From assembly GCA_002400445.1 (NCBI GenBank), contig DGQO01000276.1, positions 13,202-33,477 of the forward strand: a stretch of 20,276 bases of DNA, read 5' to 3'. The position numbers and the translations under genes are program-made. Origin of the DNA: Chitinophagaceae bacterium UBA4412. Lineage in GTDB: Bacteria > Bacteroidota > Bacteroidia > Chitinophagales > Chitinophagaceae. Under the pieces are notes generated by a model. It was not told the DNA's origin. It saw only the letters and a list, made by a program, of their open reading frames with translations, and did not search any database. Below are positions 1-7,839 of this stretch, in pieces (position 1 is the first letter of the stretch; each line of letters begins with the position of its first letter).

Positions 1-557
1 TAGTTATTATTGCCAGGTACTTTTGCCTTAGCGTAATTGAGTTTCAGGCTTTTTAGCTTGAGCCGAAACATGGCGTTATTTAATATTTCGTATGGGTTTT
101 CTGTATCCAAAACAAATTCAGCAGTTAGTGCGGTATCAGTCTTGCCGTTGTTATTAAAAGTGCGCACTAATTTGAATCCACTAAACTGCAAACCAAGCGG
201 ATCGAAGGGTCCGTCAATGCTCAACTGGTCGTAAAAGTAAAGGTCTGTGAGTGCATAATTATATTCTGCATTATACTTTTTCTTGTCTTTTGCAATCATC
301 TGTTTTACTGCATTTGTTGCCAGGGAAACAGCACCGCCTACAATACCCGTGAGCGGCCCCCTGGTACCGGTGCCCCTGCTTGCCATATCCGGCACGTCCT
401 GCGTTTTCAAACTATTGTAAGCAATCACGTCTGGCTTCTCCTGGATCTTCATCATCCGGTCTTCATCTTTAATGGCTGAACCATGGCGTGAACCTGCACA
501 TCCGAATAATACAAAGCATACTAGCGTTATGAAAATCAATAGTCTAAAATTCAGCAT
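1..557 (-). CDS. Lipoprotein of unknown function (C-terminus beyond window)
   Basis: Reading leftward from the ATG at 557 gives an open frame of 185 codons that runs off the window without a stop. The first 20 residues form a lipoprotein signal with lipobox LFGC (Cys20), so the protein is predicted to be membrane-anchored and extracytoplasmic. A short Gly/Ala-rich hydrophobic stretch follows (about residues 69-85, TGIVGGAVSLATNAV), then Lys-rich and alternating polar/hydrophobic sequence resembling a beta-rich domain. The start codon lies inside the 3' end of the upstream FecR-like gene (14-bp overlap), which suggests translational coupling and membership of the caspase-CHASE2 operon. I do not recognise a family. 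The frame is well supported by the lipobox and the overlap; the function is unknown. Confidence 0.8.
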   Translation of the reverse strand, partial: MLNFRLLIFITLVCFVLFGCAGSRHGSAIKDEDRMMKIQEKPDVIAYNSLKTQDVPDMASRGTGTRGPLTGIVGGAVSLATNAVKQMIAKDKKKYNAEYNYALTDLYFYDQLSIDGPFDPLGLQFSGFKLVRTFNNNGKTDTALTAEFVLDTENPYEILNNAMFRLKLKSLKLNYAKAKVPGNNN

Positions 558-1419
558 CGTAAAATTTTGAAAGTGATCGTTGATATACTTCATTACCCGG
601 TTCCAGTTTTGCAGCCTTGCTGTAAAATGTAAATGCATCTGCAAGCAGATGATTTTCCTGCAAAAGAAAACCAGTTGCAAAAGCGGTTTCAGCCGCTGTG
701 GTTTCGGGCACAGATGATTTAAGCGCTGCTAGCAAGTTGGTATATTCTGTCTTGCTCATAACCTTAAGGTAGCGCCGTTCGCAAGCTCCCGGCTCTTTAC
801 TTTGAATAAGCCAGTAATATTCCCCTGGCCGCAGAAATTGCAACATTGTTTTCAAATCGAAAGCTTGCCCGGTTACAAGGCTGTGGGTAATCATTGGAGC
901 ACCATCAAAAGGCTGCTGATAAATGGCAAAGACAGGTGCCGCAAATGCAGCCTTCCATTGCACAGGCATACTACCTGCGCCATATAAGAGGGTATCCAGC
1001 CATAGCGATGTGGACATTTCGTTGCAGCCGCGACTTACGGCACCCACATTCTTCATAAATGCCTCAGGATTCTTATCTGGCGTGCCATGTGGATGGTTGA
1101 ACTGGTGCCATACGTATTCAAAATACGCAGCAGAATAACCTGAAGGCGTGTTGATACATTGGCTTTGTAGTTCCCTCAATGGATATTTTCCCTGCCGGGT
1201 AATTTGAATGACTTTAAAATTTGCACACACAAGAACGAGTTTGCTTTTATTCCCAAGATTCACAACGTCTTCTACCAGGAGGGCATCTCCCTTTTTAAGC
1301 ATTACCCGGCTTCCTCTTTTTGAAACAGTGCCCTGGGAAAAATAGACAATGTACTGCCCCTCCGCCACGGTAAACACGGCACTGATGCAAATGAAAAACA
1401 AGATTAATATTCCTTTCAT
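544..1419 (-). CDS. Exported FecR-like domain protein with C-terminal TPR-like repeat
   Basis: I place the start at 1419 rather than at the upstream in-frame ATG (1476), because the codon at 1419 begins a clean Sec signal peptide (MKGILILFFICISAVFTVAEG) and lies 2 bp after the stop of the CHASE2 gene. This gives 291 aa. Residues about 20-90 (QGTVSKRGSRVMLKKGDALL, then a hydrophobic stretch) resemble the beta-rich FecR fold, in which a thresholding sensor domain sits in the periplasm. The middle is unassigned. The last 45 residues (ADAFTFYSKAAKLEPGNEVY) look like one tetratricopeptide repeat. There is no sigma-factor partner nearby, so a classical FecR anti-sigma role is unlikely. More likely it is a periplasmic adaptor for the caspase/CHASE2 pair. 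The domain call is by pattern only. Confidence 0.75.
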   Translation of the reverse strand: MKGILILFFICISAVFTVAEGQYIVYFSQGTVSKRGSRVMLKKGDALLVEDVVNLGNKSKLVLVCANFKVIQITRQGKYPLRELQSQCINTPSGYSAAYFEYVWHQFNHPHGTPDKNPEAFMKNVGAVSRGCNEMSTSLWLDTLLYGAGSMPVQWKAAFAAPVFAIYQQPFDGAPMITHSLVTGQAFDLKTMLQFLRPGEYYWLIQSKEPGACERRYLKVMSKTEYTNLLAALKSSVPETTAAETAFATGFLLQENHLLADAFTFYSKAAKLEPGNEVYQRSLSKFYDAEF

Positions 1420-1421
1420 AA

Positions 1422-2582
1422 TTAATGATGCTGATGAATGAAGATGGACCCTATGCCATATTTCTTGTGCAACCAATTACAGATTGCTTCATAAAAATAC
1501 AAGACATCTACGGCCAGTATAATAGCCACAAACGTAGGACTGAGGTTGATCTGCATATCAAACTGGTAAAAACACAGCAGACCCAGGTAAACAAATAATA
1601 CGGCTGAAACAACCTGCGCTATTTTAGCCACAAGGTGAAACCATAAATGATGATCGAGAAAATAACGAATAAAAAGGGCCATGTGCAGCCAGCATAGCAA
1701 GACGGCTACAGACCAGTTAAGCCATTGTGGAAATCTCTGGATGTAATTGCCTTCCCGAATCATGCTCAGGATATTGGCATGGATAAAAACACCTTCCATA
1801 TCAGGTACAGATTTGCCTACAGATTTTGCGTTGAGTGGGGTGAAATGTTTATCCTCAATGTCGTTGGGGCTTTCAGCAACATAACCCATCAATACAACTT
1901 TTCCCGATAGCGCTGCAGAAATCGTCGGATCGGCCAGGGTTGTTCCATCTACAACCAGGTACTTTTCCTGGCTGCGGGAATAATCAATGATCTCCGTGCT
2001 TTGATGGCGTTCTTTTAATTTAATGTAAGCATCTCCATATGCCTGCCTGGCCAGCGCTGCATCAAAACTTTCTGTTTTTTCTTTACCAGCAAAGGGGGCA
2101 AAATGCCGAATTACGCCTCCCTCCTCACCCACAAAATTGGCATAGCCTTTTGTTCTTGCAGATGATAATAAAAATTCTCCAGAACTTGAACCGGGTATAT
2201 AATTATAAGCCAGCACTAAAGTTTCGTTTTCTGCAAAAAGCTGGCGCAGCATACTATCTGTAGCAGCTTCCTTTGGCGAATTAAAAACAACGTCTGCACC
2301 AACAGCCAGGGGCTTCGCAGCGAGAACATACGTAAGCATTTCTGCAATCTCTGAACGGGAAGCATTGCCGATATTCACGACAACAATTCCTGTATCCATA
2401 CCCGTGTGGGCATTTTTATGCATTTCTGCATAGGCAAGATCGTTATAGTCAAAATCCTGAAGGGCCATTTTGATAGGGTCGAGCACATGTGTATTTATCG
2501 GTATTAGTGCCAGCAGTCCCATCACCACAAACACAAGCACTGTGGCAGCGAGCGTGTCTCGTTTAAAAAGATATTTAAACAT
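1422..2582 (-). CDS. CHASE2 sensory-domain membrane protein without output domain
   Basis: The 386-aa protein has one N-terminal membrane segment (about residues 11-29), a large extracytoplasmic region (30-285), and three closely spaced C-terminal membrane segments (about 290-308, 318-340, 348-368). The loop carries the CHASE2 hallmark near residues 248-276 (FTPLN, then PDMEGVFIHANILSMI). It also has a periplasmic binding-like core (TGIVVVNIG and KPLAVGADVVFN). CHASE2 domains normally sense an unknown ligand and pass the signal to a C-terminal kinase, cyclase or similar domain. Here the protein ends about 18 residues after the last helix, so no enzymatic output is present. It starts 1 bp after the caspase gene and is followed 2 bp later by the FecR-like gene, so the three are probably cotranslated. 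The CHASE2 call is strong; the ligand is unknown. Confidence 0.9.
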   Translation of the reverse strand: MFKYLFKRDTLAATVLVFVVMGLLALIPINTHVLDPIKMALQDFDYNDLAYAEMHKNAHTGMDTGIVVVNIGNASRSEIAEMLTYVLAAKPLAVGADVVFNSPKEAATDSMLRQLFAENETLVLAYNYIPGSSSGEFLLSSARTKGYANFVGEEGGVIRHFAPFAGKEKTESFDAALARQAYGDAYIKLKERHQSTEIIDYSRSQEKYLVVDGTTLADPTISAALSGKVVLMGYVAESPNDIEDKHFTPLNAKSVGKSVPDMEGVFIHANILSMIREGNYIQRFPQWLNWSVAVLLCWLHMALFIRYFLDHHLWFHLVAKIAQVVSAVLFVYLGLLCFYQFDMQINLSPTFVAIILAVDVLYFYEAICNWLHKKYGIGSIFIHQHH

Positions 2583-2583
2583 A

Positions 2584-4857
2584 TTAATCTAAAGTGCGCA
2601 AAACTTTTTTAGAAACAGACCAGGTTACAGGGGTGATAATGCCTGGACTCCTTGTTTTGCTTCCGGTATATAAAACTTGTTCTAATGGATTAGCTGCTCC
2701 TGTATTTCCAGGACCACGGCTCAATACGCCTTCCTGCTCAAAGATGGAGAGATTACTGATAGCTTGCTCCGTAGACAGCATAAAATAATTATCGGCACCC
2801 ATTGGTGGCATAATAACGATATCTGCCAGTTTAGTCCGCTTTTCTGCATCGTTGTTATTATCGGTTACAGGAAAACGATTTTCTGTATTACCACTTTCCG
2901 AGGATGGGAAAAGCAAACTCATGGTTCCTTTGCTGTCAATGGAAAAAACATAAATATATCGCTTGGCATAATTACTTCTCCAGCCACCATCTTTGGTATC
3001 TTCTTCAAAAAAGATAGATAAGGTATCGCCCACTTTTACCTGCTCACTTGTAACCGGCAGACTGCTGGTATAGCCCTGGAAACCGAGTTTAAAGGGAAAT
3101 TTATTGGCACCACCCGGACTTTGCAACATCAGCCAATCCCTGATTTTTGCAATTTTAAATGCGGCATCGCTTAGCGCAGCGCCAAGCTCCCGGTTGGATT
3201 CTTCGGTACCGGTGTAGGTGTAAAAATCAGTGCGGGCCGGAAGGCTTTCGGTACTATCCTGCACCATTACCTGGCTTTTCACCAGCGCATAAGCGAGTTT
3301 TCCGTCTTCATTTGCTGCACCGATTAAAGTGTATTGTGAAGCTGAAGGATCATTTACAATTTCGATATTATTGAATGTGCCAAAATTTTCGAGTAGAGCA
3401 TGGTGTAATTTTTCTGAAGGAGGAAAGGTTACAAAAGCACTGGAAGCATTGCCCAATGCAGATTGTAGCGTTGAGCCCGTAAAATCTCCAGCCATCTTTT
3501 GCTTTCCGGCCTTCTTATCATTTACATACCACTGCTGCTTTTCTGCATAAATGATTTTATCAGGATTGCTTTTTGCAATATCCTGAACCCAGTTAATTTT
3601 CCTGGCAGCTTTCACGGTATTATAAGTAGTCAAATATTGACTGAGGGCATTTTCAGTTACTTCTTGTGGTATGTACACCTTTAATGCAGGCGCTTTACTG
3701 CTTGCCCAGCTTACCACTTCAAACAAAGTTCCGGGTTCTACTTTCTCTTTCTTGCCACTCAGTACTTTAGCAAGACTCTTATTTGCACCACGCATTTCAA
3801 TGATCTGCAAGGTATCTGTGTTGTGCGCAAGTTTTACGCCCTCTGCAAGGCCAAATGCAAAGCCACCCTGCATTTCAACACCTTTTGCCTCAATGCGGGT
3901 AACAGCTACCAGGAATTTATTTTGCACCGAGCCACGGGGCAGGGAGAATAAAGTTCCTTTCCTGCGTGCATCTGCTCCGGCCAGCACGGGTTCCTGTGTT
4001 TTTCCATAATACTTCATTATGGCGGTAAGGCTGTTGTAAAGATCGTTTACCGATGCATCAGGAGAAAGCTGCTGCTGCGCCTTTAAAAGAGCACTCGTAA
4101 AGGCTCCGTGTGCAATTCTATTTTCATCAATATATTCTTTTGCAAATTCAAAATCCTGGGCTGCAGAAATAATTAAAGCACCTCTCTCCTCTGGGCGCTC
4201 CGGCTCGTAGGCGTCTTTCGCATCCATATTAGACTCTTCCAGGAATCGGGATTTTGGGGGATCATACAAGAAATTATTGTTTCCCCTGCCTATAGAACCA
4301 CTATGGCAGCTATCTAAAATAACGGTGAGTAACACCCCTTTATCTAAAAGTTGATTAAAATACCTGGCAAGTTCCTTATCCCGGATATCTGCCACACCTT
4401 TTTTCCAGGCATCTGCCGGCACAATGGTTTCATCCTTTTTGTCCGCTTCTTTTGAAAGAGAATTCTTCATTTGGCTACCATGTCCGGCGTAATAAATAAA
4501 AACGATATCGCCTGCTTTGCTTTCTCTTACAAGCTTTTCAAGTTCTGCAATGATGCGCTCCCGGCTTGCCTGTGCATCAAGCAAAGTGGTAGTATGTGCC
4601 GCTGGGAAATTAAATTTTGTTTGGGCAAGGTCACGCATGGCAGTGGCATCGTTTACGCAACCATCCAGGTTCGTCCAGCTTCGGGAATCGGCGATAGCAG
4701 CGGGTTCTTCAAGAGAAGGTTTGTAGGTATTGATACCTATAATTAAAGCACGCTGCACCGGTTGGGCGCTTAGGGCAGCTCCACCGAGAACGGCCAGCAG
4801 TATCAGATAAAACCGGCAAAATCTTGTAACATGGTTAAAAGACAATAAATGTTTCAT
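2584..4857 (-). CDS. Exported caspase-family (C14) protease with C-terminal DUF4384-like domain
   Basis: The 757-aa protein starts with a signal peptide (residues about 1-31, ending LSAQ). The caspase-hemoglobinase fold spans about 34-310: first strand RALIIGINTY (36-45), catalytic His126 in YYAGHGSQ, catalytic Cys184 in DSCHSG, and the late strand GALIISAAQ. The dyad is intact, so it should be an active cysteine peptidase; bacterial relatives usually cut after Arg or Lys. The middle (about 315-580) is less clear and includes an SH3-like stretch. Residues about 605-705 (VGDTLSIFF, IYVFSIDSKG, LLFPSSES, MPPMGADNYFML) match the DUF4384 pattern seen in other exported caspases. It is the first gene of the leftward operon and is divergent from the metalloprotease at 5136. 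The signal peptide places its action in the periplasm or at the surface, unlike the cytosolic caspases of phage-defence systems. Confidence 0.92.
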   Translation of the reverse strand: MKHLLSFNHVTRFCRFYLILLAVLGGAALSAQPVQRALIIGINTYKPSLEEPAAIADSRSWTNLDGCVNDATAMRDLAQTKFNFPAAHTTTLLDAQASRERIIAELEKLVRESKAGDIVFIYYAGHGSQMKNSLSKEADKKDETIVPADAWKKGVADIRDKELARYFNQLLDKGVLLTVILDSCHSGSIGRGNNNFLYDPPKSRFLEESNMDAKDAYEPERPEERGALIISAAQDFEFAKEYIDENRIAHGAFTSALLKAQQQLSPDASVNDLYNSLTAIMKYYGKTQEPVLAGADARRKGTLFSLPRGSVQNKFLVAVTRIEAKGVEMQGGFAFGLAEGVKLAHNTDTLQIIEMRGANKSLAKVLSGKKEKVEPGTLFEVVSWASSKAPALKVYIPQEVTENALSQYLTTYNTVKAARKINWVQDIAKSNPDKIIYAEKQQWYVNDKKAGKQKMAGDFTGSTLQSALGNASSAFVTFPPSEKLHHALLENFGTFNNIEIVNDPSASQYTLIGAANEDGKLAYALVKSQVMVQDSTESLPARTDFYTYTGTEESNRELGAALSDAAFKIAKIRDWLMLQSPGGANKFPFKLGFQGYTSSLPVTSEQVKVGDTLSIFFEEDTKDGGWRSNYAKRYIYVFSIDSKGTMSLLFPSSESGNTENRFPVTDNNNDAEKRTKLADIVIMPPMGADNYFMLSTEQAISNLSIFEQEGVLSRGPGNTGAANPLEQVLYTGSKTRSPGIITPVTWSVSKKVLRTLD

Positions 4858-5135
4858 GTTGGAGTTTTTTGTACTGGTTATGATGCAAAAGCGTAAGGGT
4901 TTGCTGTTAAAGCAATGTTTATGTTGATTAAAGATAATTTTCTTCGTGTGAAATTATTATTTAAGATTCATCTCCGGAATAGCTGGTAACCGGTATTGTC
5001 CTTATGAAGTGATTTTTATTTCTTTGTTTCGGGCGTTCTCTGCCCCGCCATGGTCAAAGCAGGGAGTACCGGAGATCAGCACCACTTATTTACGAATAAA
5101 AACATAATATTGCTCAACGATTAAACCTTAAACTA
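4858..5135. promoter_or_regulatory. Divergent intergenic region, likely promoters for both caspase-cluster operons
   Basis: This 278-bp spacer separates the start codons of two oppositely oriented gene sets, so it should hold at least two promoters. I could not find a convincing TTTG/TAnnTTTG pair on either strand. The nearest match leftward is TATCTTTA at about 65-75 bp before the caspase start, without a good -33 partner. The region is AT-rich at both ends, with a GC-rich centre (around 5030-5080). No open frame or RNA gene was recognised. A shared spacer would allow coordinated control of both arms, which is an inference. Confidence 0.45.
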
Positions 5136-6323
5136 ATGTACAAAATTTTATTTTTTGCCATCATCTTTGGCAGCATCACTACAAGCAGCAATGCACAGCA
5201 CAAGGGTTGTAACACTATTGAAAGAGGCCCTAAAGCAAATTTCTTAGCAAGTACCTCGGATACAACGAAACCAAGGGGCCTTGCAGATAACTATTTTTTA
5301 TGGGATCTCGGTTCTGTAATTAAAGTAAAGTTTCTCAGTGGAAGTCCATATCTGCAGGACCGCATTAAGACCTATGCAAAAGAGTGGGAAAAGTATGCGA
5401 ACGTAAAGTTCAACTTTGTTTCATCTGGCAATGCGGATATCCGTGTATTCATTGGAAAGGGCAATGGTCATGATTCCTATATCGGCACAGTTTGTAAGCA
5501 AATAGATGACCAGGATCAAACAATGAACATCGATTCGGCCGACGTTGCAAATGATGAAGCATTTCTTCGTTGCGTTACCTTACATGAGTTTGGACATTCC
5601 ATCGGTTTGCTACACGAACACAGTAGCCCTATCTCTGGTATTAAGTGGGATAAAGAGAAATTGTATACAGAATATGCAAAAATGGGCTGGAGCAAAGAAG
5701 ACGTAGACTTCCAGGTTTTTGAAACGTATAAGAAGTCTTACACCAATGGTACTAAGTATGATAACAAATCAATCATGCACTACCCTATCCTGCCTGGTGA
5801 AACCATTGACAATTATGTTGTAGACTGGAACATGCAACTGTCTCCTGGCGACATTGCCCTGATTAAGGCGTTGTATCCTTTTAAAGGAGCAAGAAAAAAT
5901 GAAGTTACCCGTCTTAACATCCAGAACTTTAAAGGGATTTCCTTAGTAGGTAATGTTGAAAAAATGGGTATCTCTTTATTCCCTTCATTCGATCTTAAAA
6001 CAGGAGGCAAAGGCGGTATCGTAAAAATGATATTTAAGTTTTATGATGAGGAAGGTTATGGCCTGCAGGATGAAGATGGTACTTACCAGGAAAATGGTAC
6101 AGTAGCAACGGTAAGGTCTGTGCTGCTTCCTGCAAACAAAGTGGTGAAGTATAATCAAAACGGTAAAAAAGATTTCGAATTCTTCCTACCGGTTGATCAG
6201 CTTCCTTACGGCGCCCTGGATAACAACATGCAGATTACCTTTAAAATTGTATATACCACTGGCGAAGGAGAATTGAAGAATCTTTATACTTCAGGCGCTT
6301 ACATGTTTAAGTTTAAAAAGTAA
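5136..6323 (+). CDS. Exported astacin/matrixin-like zinc metalloprotease (M12-type)
   Basis: The 395-aa protein has a signal peptide (about 1-20, ending SSNA). The zinc-dependent metalloprotease domain spans about 55-250. It contains HEFGHSIGLLHEH, with zinc ligands His150, His154 and His160 and catalytic Glu151, followed by IKWDKEKLY and the Met-turn SIMHYP (Met214). The domain closes with the usual LSPGDIALIKALYP segment. These are the landmarks of the metzincin M12-type family as found in bacteria. The C-terminal 140 residues look like a beta-sandwich (IVKMIFKFYDEEGYGLQDEDG and later FFLPVDQLPYG) that I cannot name. No pro-domain with an obvious cysteine switch is seen, although Cys25 lies in the short N-terminal segment before the domain. 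It is the first gene of the rightward set and could process envelope proteins, possibly its caspase neighbours; that partner is speculative. Confidence 0.9.
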   Translation: MYKILFFAIIFGSITTSSNAQHKGCNTIERGPKANFLASTSDTTKPRGLADNYFLWDLGSVIKVKFLSGSPYLQDRIKTYAKEWEKYANVKFNFVSSGNADIRVFIGKGNGHDSYIGTVCKQIDDQDQTMNIDSADVANDEAFLRCVTLHEFGHSIGLLHEHSSPISGIKWDKEKLYTEYAKMGWSKEDVDFQVFETYKKSYTNGTKYDNKSIMHYPILPGETIDNYVVDWNMQLSPGDIALIKALYPFKGARKNEVTRLNIQNFKGISLVGNVEKMGISLFPSFDLKTGGKGGIVKMIFKFYDEEGYGLQDEDGTYQENGTVATVRSVLLPANKVVKYNQNGKKDFEFFLPVDQLPYGALDNNMQITFKIVYTTGEGELKNLYTSGAYMFKFKK

Positions 6324-6345
6324 TCATCCTTCAATTTCAACAGCA

Positions 6346-7776
6346 ATGAAACGCTTGTCCGTCTTGCTTTTTTGCCTGCTTTCCATGGCTGGTAAAGCGC
6401 AGCAGTACCTTATACGCTATGATCTGCACGAGGAAAAGACCAAATACTTTCGGGTAAAAGCAGAAGATACACTCCGTATCAAAAGCATTGATCTGAAAAA
6501 AAGTGGAAGGATCACCTTGCAGGTAAATAATTATAACCCATTCTACTGGAATGCGAAAGTGACCGCTTTTAAAACACCGGTAGACCAGGAAGTAGGTTAT
6601 GGCGATGCATTTAATCCCTTTAGCGTACTCGCCGGCGGATTAGGCGATTTAATGAGTGGACTTCCAAAAATTGATCTCCCGAAAAACAGGGGTGCCCTCA
6701 GCCGGGATGAGTTGGATGAGAAAACTTTCAACTACCTGAGTACGGTTGCTAAATATGCGAGCCAGTATGAAGATTTGCAATTGCTGAATAAAAAAGTAGA
6801 GGATCTGCAAACGGCTAAACTGGAACTTATTGAACTGAAATATGATATCCGGAAAAAGGAATCCACCATTAAAGCAGAAGCGGAAACCATTATAAAAAAA
6901 GTGCTCAACACCAATGAACTTGAACTTGGAAATGTACTTGACATTGGAAAGAATTACAACACCCGCTTGAGTACTGCTTTAACGGAAGCTACGTCTTTAG
7001 TCAACAGCATCCAGGTACAGCAAAAAAGTATCAACCCGGCACAGGTGTACGAGGACAAAACGCTGAAAGAGATTGGAGATAATGCCACGAGCAGTTATCA
7101 AAAATTAGATCGGCTACGCACTGCCCAGGCCGGTAATCCCAACCTTATTTTAGATGATGTAGCAGCGGTTGCAAAACTGTACAAAGAAATTGCTGCAGCT
7201 AATTTTCAGTTCGTGTACGCTGTAAAAAATGAAGATGAGATTTCTGATATTAAGTTGGAAATTTATCCAAAAGTGGAAACAGGCCAAAAAGATACCCTCG
7301 TCCAGTTTTTTGAACTCACCCGGAGGCAGTATGTGCGTATTAAAAATTCGCTTGGCATTGCTTTCACGTTTTTTCCGGAAAACAATACAAGCTATTTTAT
7401 TGGGGCAGATAGTATTATTCGAAGGGGCGACAGAGATTTGTTTACACCATTGCTTTCTACGCTCATTCATTTTTACCCCGGCAAATCAAAGGGATTAAAA
7501 ATTGGTGGAACATTCGGCTTTGGTATTCCTTTGCAAGGCGAGAAAAAAGATGTGAACTTTTTGCTTGGACTAAGTGCTGCTGTTGGCAAGAATGAACCCG
7601 TTTTGATTTCGCTTGGTGCCGCGGGAGCTAAGGTGAGTAAACTTTCTTATGGCAATCAACTGGGAGCGAAGACCAGGGAAACAGACCCCGCAAAGCTTAC
7701 CAGCAGCGGATATGGCATCGGGGGCTTTTTAAGCGTTACTTTCAACCTGAGCAACCTGGGCATTGGTAAAAAATAA
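6346..7776 (+). CDS. Exported coiled-coil protein with possible outer-membrane C-terminus, function unknown
   Basis: The 476-aa protein begins with a signal peptide (about 1-18, ending GKAQ). Residues 21-80 form a beta-rich stretch (FRVKAEDTLRIKSIDL, QVNNYNPFYWNAKV) of the type found in envelope proteins. Residues about 135-190 are charged and heptad-like (YEDLQLLNKKVEDLQTAKLE) and should form a coiled coil, with further helices to about 290. From about 325 to the end, alternating hydrophobic residues with glycines (VRIKNSLGIAFTFFPE, LKIGGTFGFGIPL, GYGIGGFLSVTFNLSNLG) resemble amphipathic strands of an outer-membrane or barrel-like domain. It starts 22 bp after the metalloprotease and is followed by a strong hairpin. 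I do not recognise a named family. A scaffold tying the two proteases to the outer membrane would fit but is unproven. Confidence 0.8.
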   Translation: MKRLSVLLFCLLSMAGKAQQYLIRYDLHEEKTKYFRVKAEDTLRIKSIDLKKSGRITLQVNNYNPFYWNAKVTAFKTPVDQEVGYGDAFNPFSVLAGGLGDLMSGLPKIDLPKNRGALSRDELDEKTFNYLSTVAKYASQYEDLQLLNKKVEDLQTAKLELIELKYDIRKKESTIKAEAETIIKKVLNTNELELGNVLDIGKNYNTRLSTALTEATSLVNSIQVQQKSINPAQVYEDKTLKEIGDNATSSYQKLDRLRTAQAGNPNLILDDVAAVAKLYKEIAAANFQFVYAVKNEDEISDIKLEIYPKVETGQKDTLVQFFELTRRQYVRIKNSLGIAFTFFPENNTSYFIGADSIIRRGDRDLFTPLLSTLIHFYPGKSKGLKIGGTFGFGIPLQGEKKDVNFLLGLSAAVGKNEPVLISLGAAGAKVSKLSYGNQLGAKTRETDPAKLTSSGYGIGGFLSVTFNLSNLGIGKK

Positions 7777-7793
7777 ATACTAAATTGTTGAAG

Positions 7794-7829
7794 AGGCTGT
7801 TTCCTAATACAGAGGAAACAGCCTTTTTT
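7794..7829 (+). terminator. Rho-independent terminator hairpin in the leader of the WD40-caspase gene
   Basis: The arms AGGCTGTTTCCT (7794-7805) and AGGAAACAGCCT (7813-7824) pair perfectly over 12 bp around a 7-nt loop. A run of six T residues (7824-7829) follows at once. This is a textbook intrinsic terminator for the two-gene metalloprotease/coiled-coil unit. It ends only 10 bp before the next start codon at 7840, so it may also act as an attenuator or leader structure for that gene. Confidence 0.9.
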
Positions 7830-7839
7830 AGTTTTACGT

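Noticed and set aside
1420..1476. Upstream in-frame start that would add 19 residues to the FecR-like protein
   Set aside because: The added residues bury the signal peptide and would overlap the CHASE2 gene; the start at 1419 fits both the signal and the 2-bp spacing.
4970..5076. Inverted repeat ATCTCCGG / CCGGAGAT, 91 bp apart in the divergent spacer
   Set aside because: Eight bases with a wide gap is within chance expectation and no promoter element is placed relative to it.
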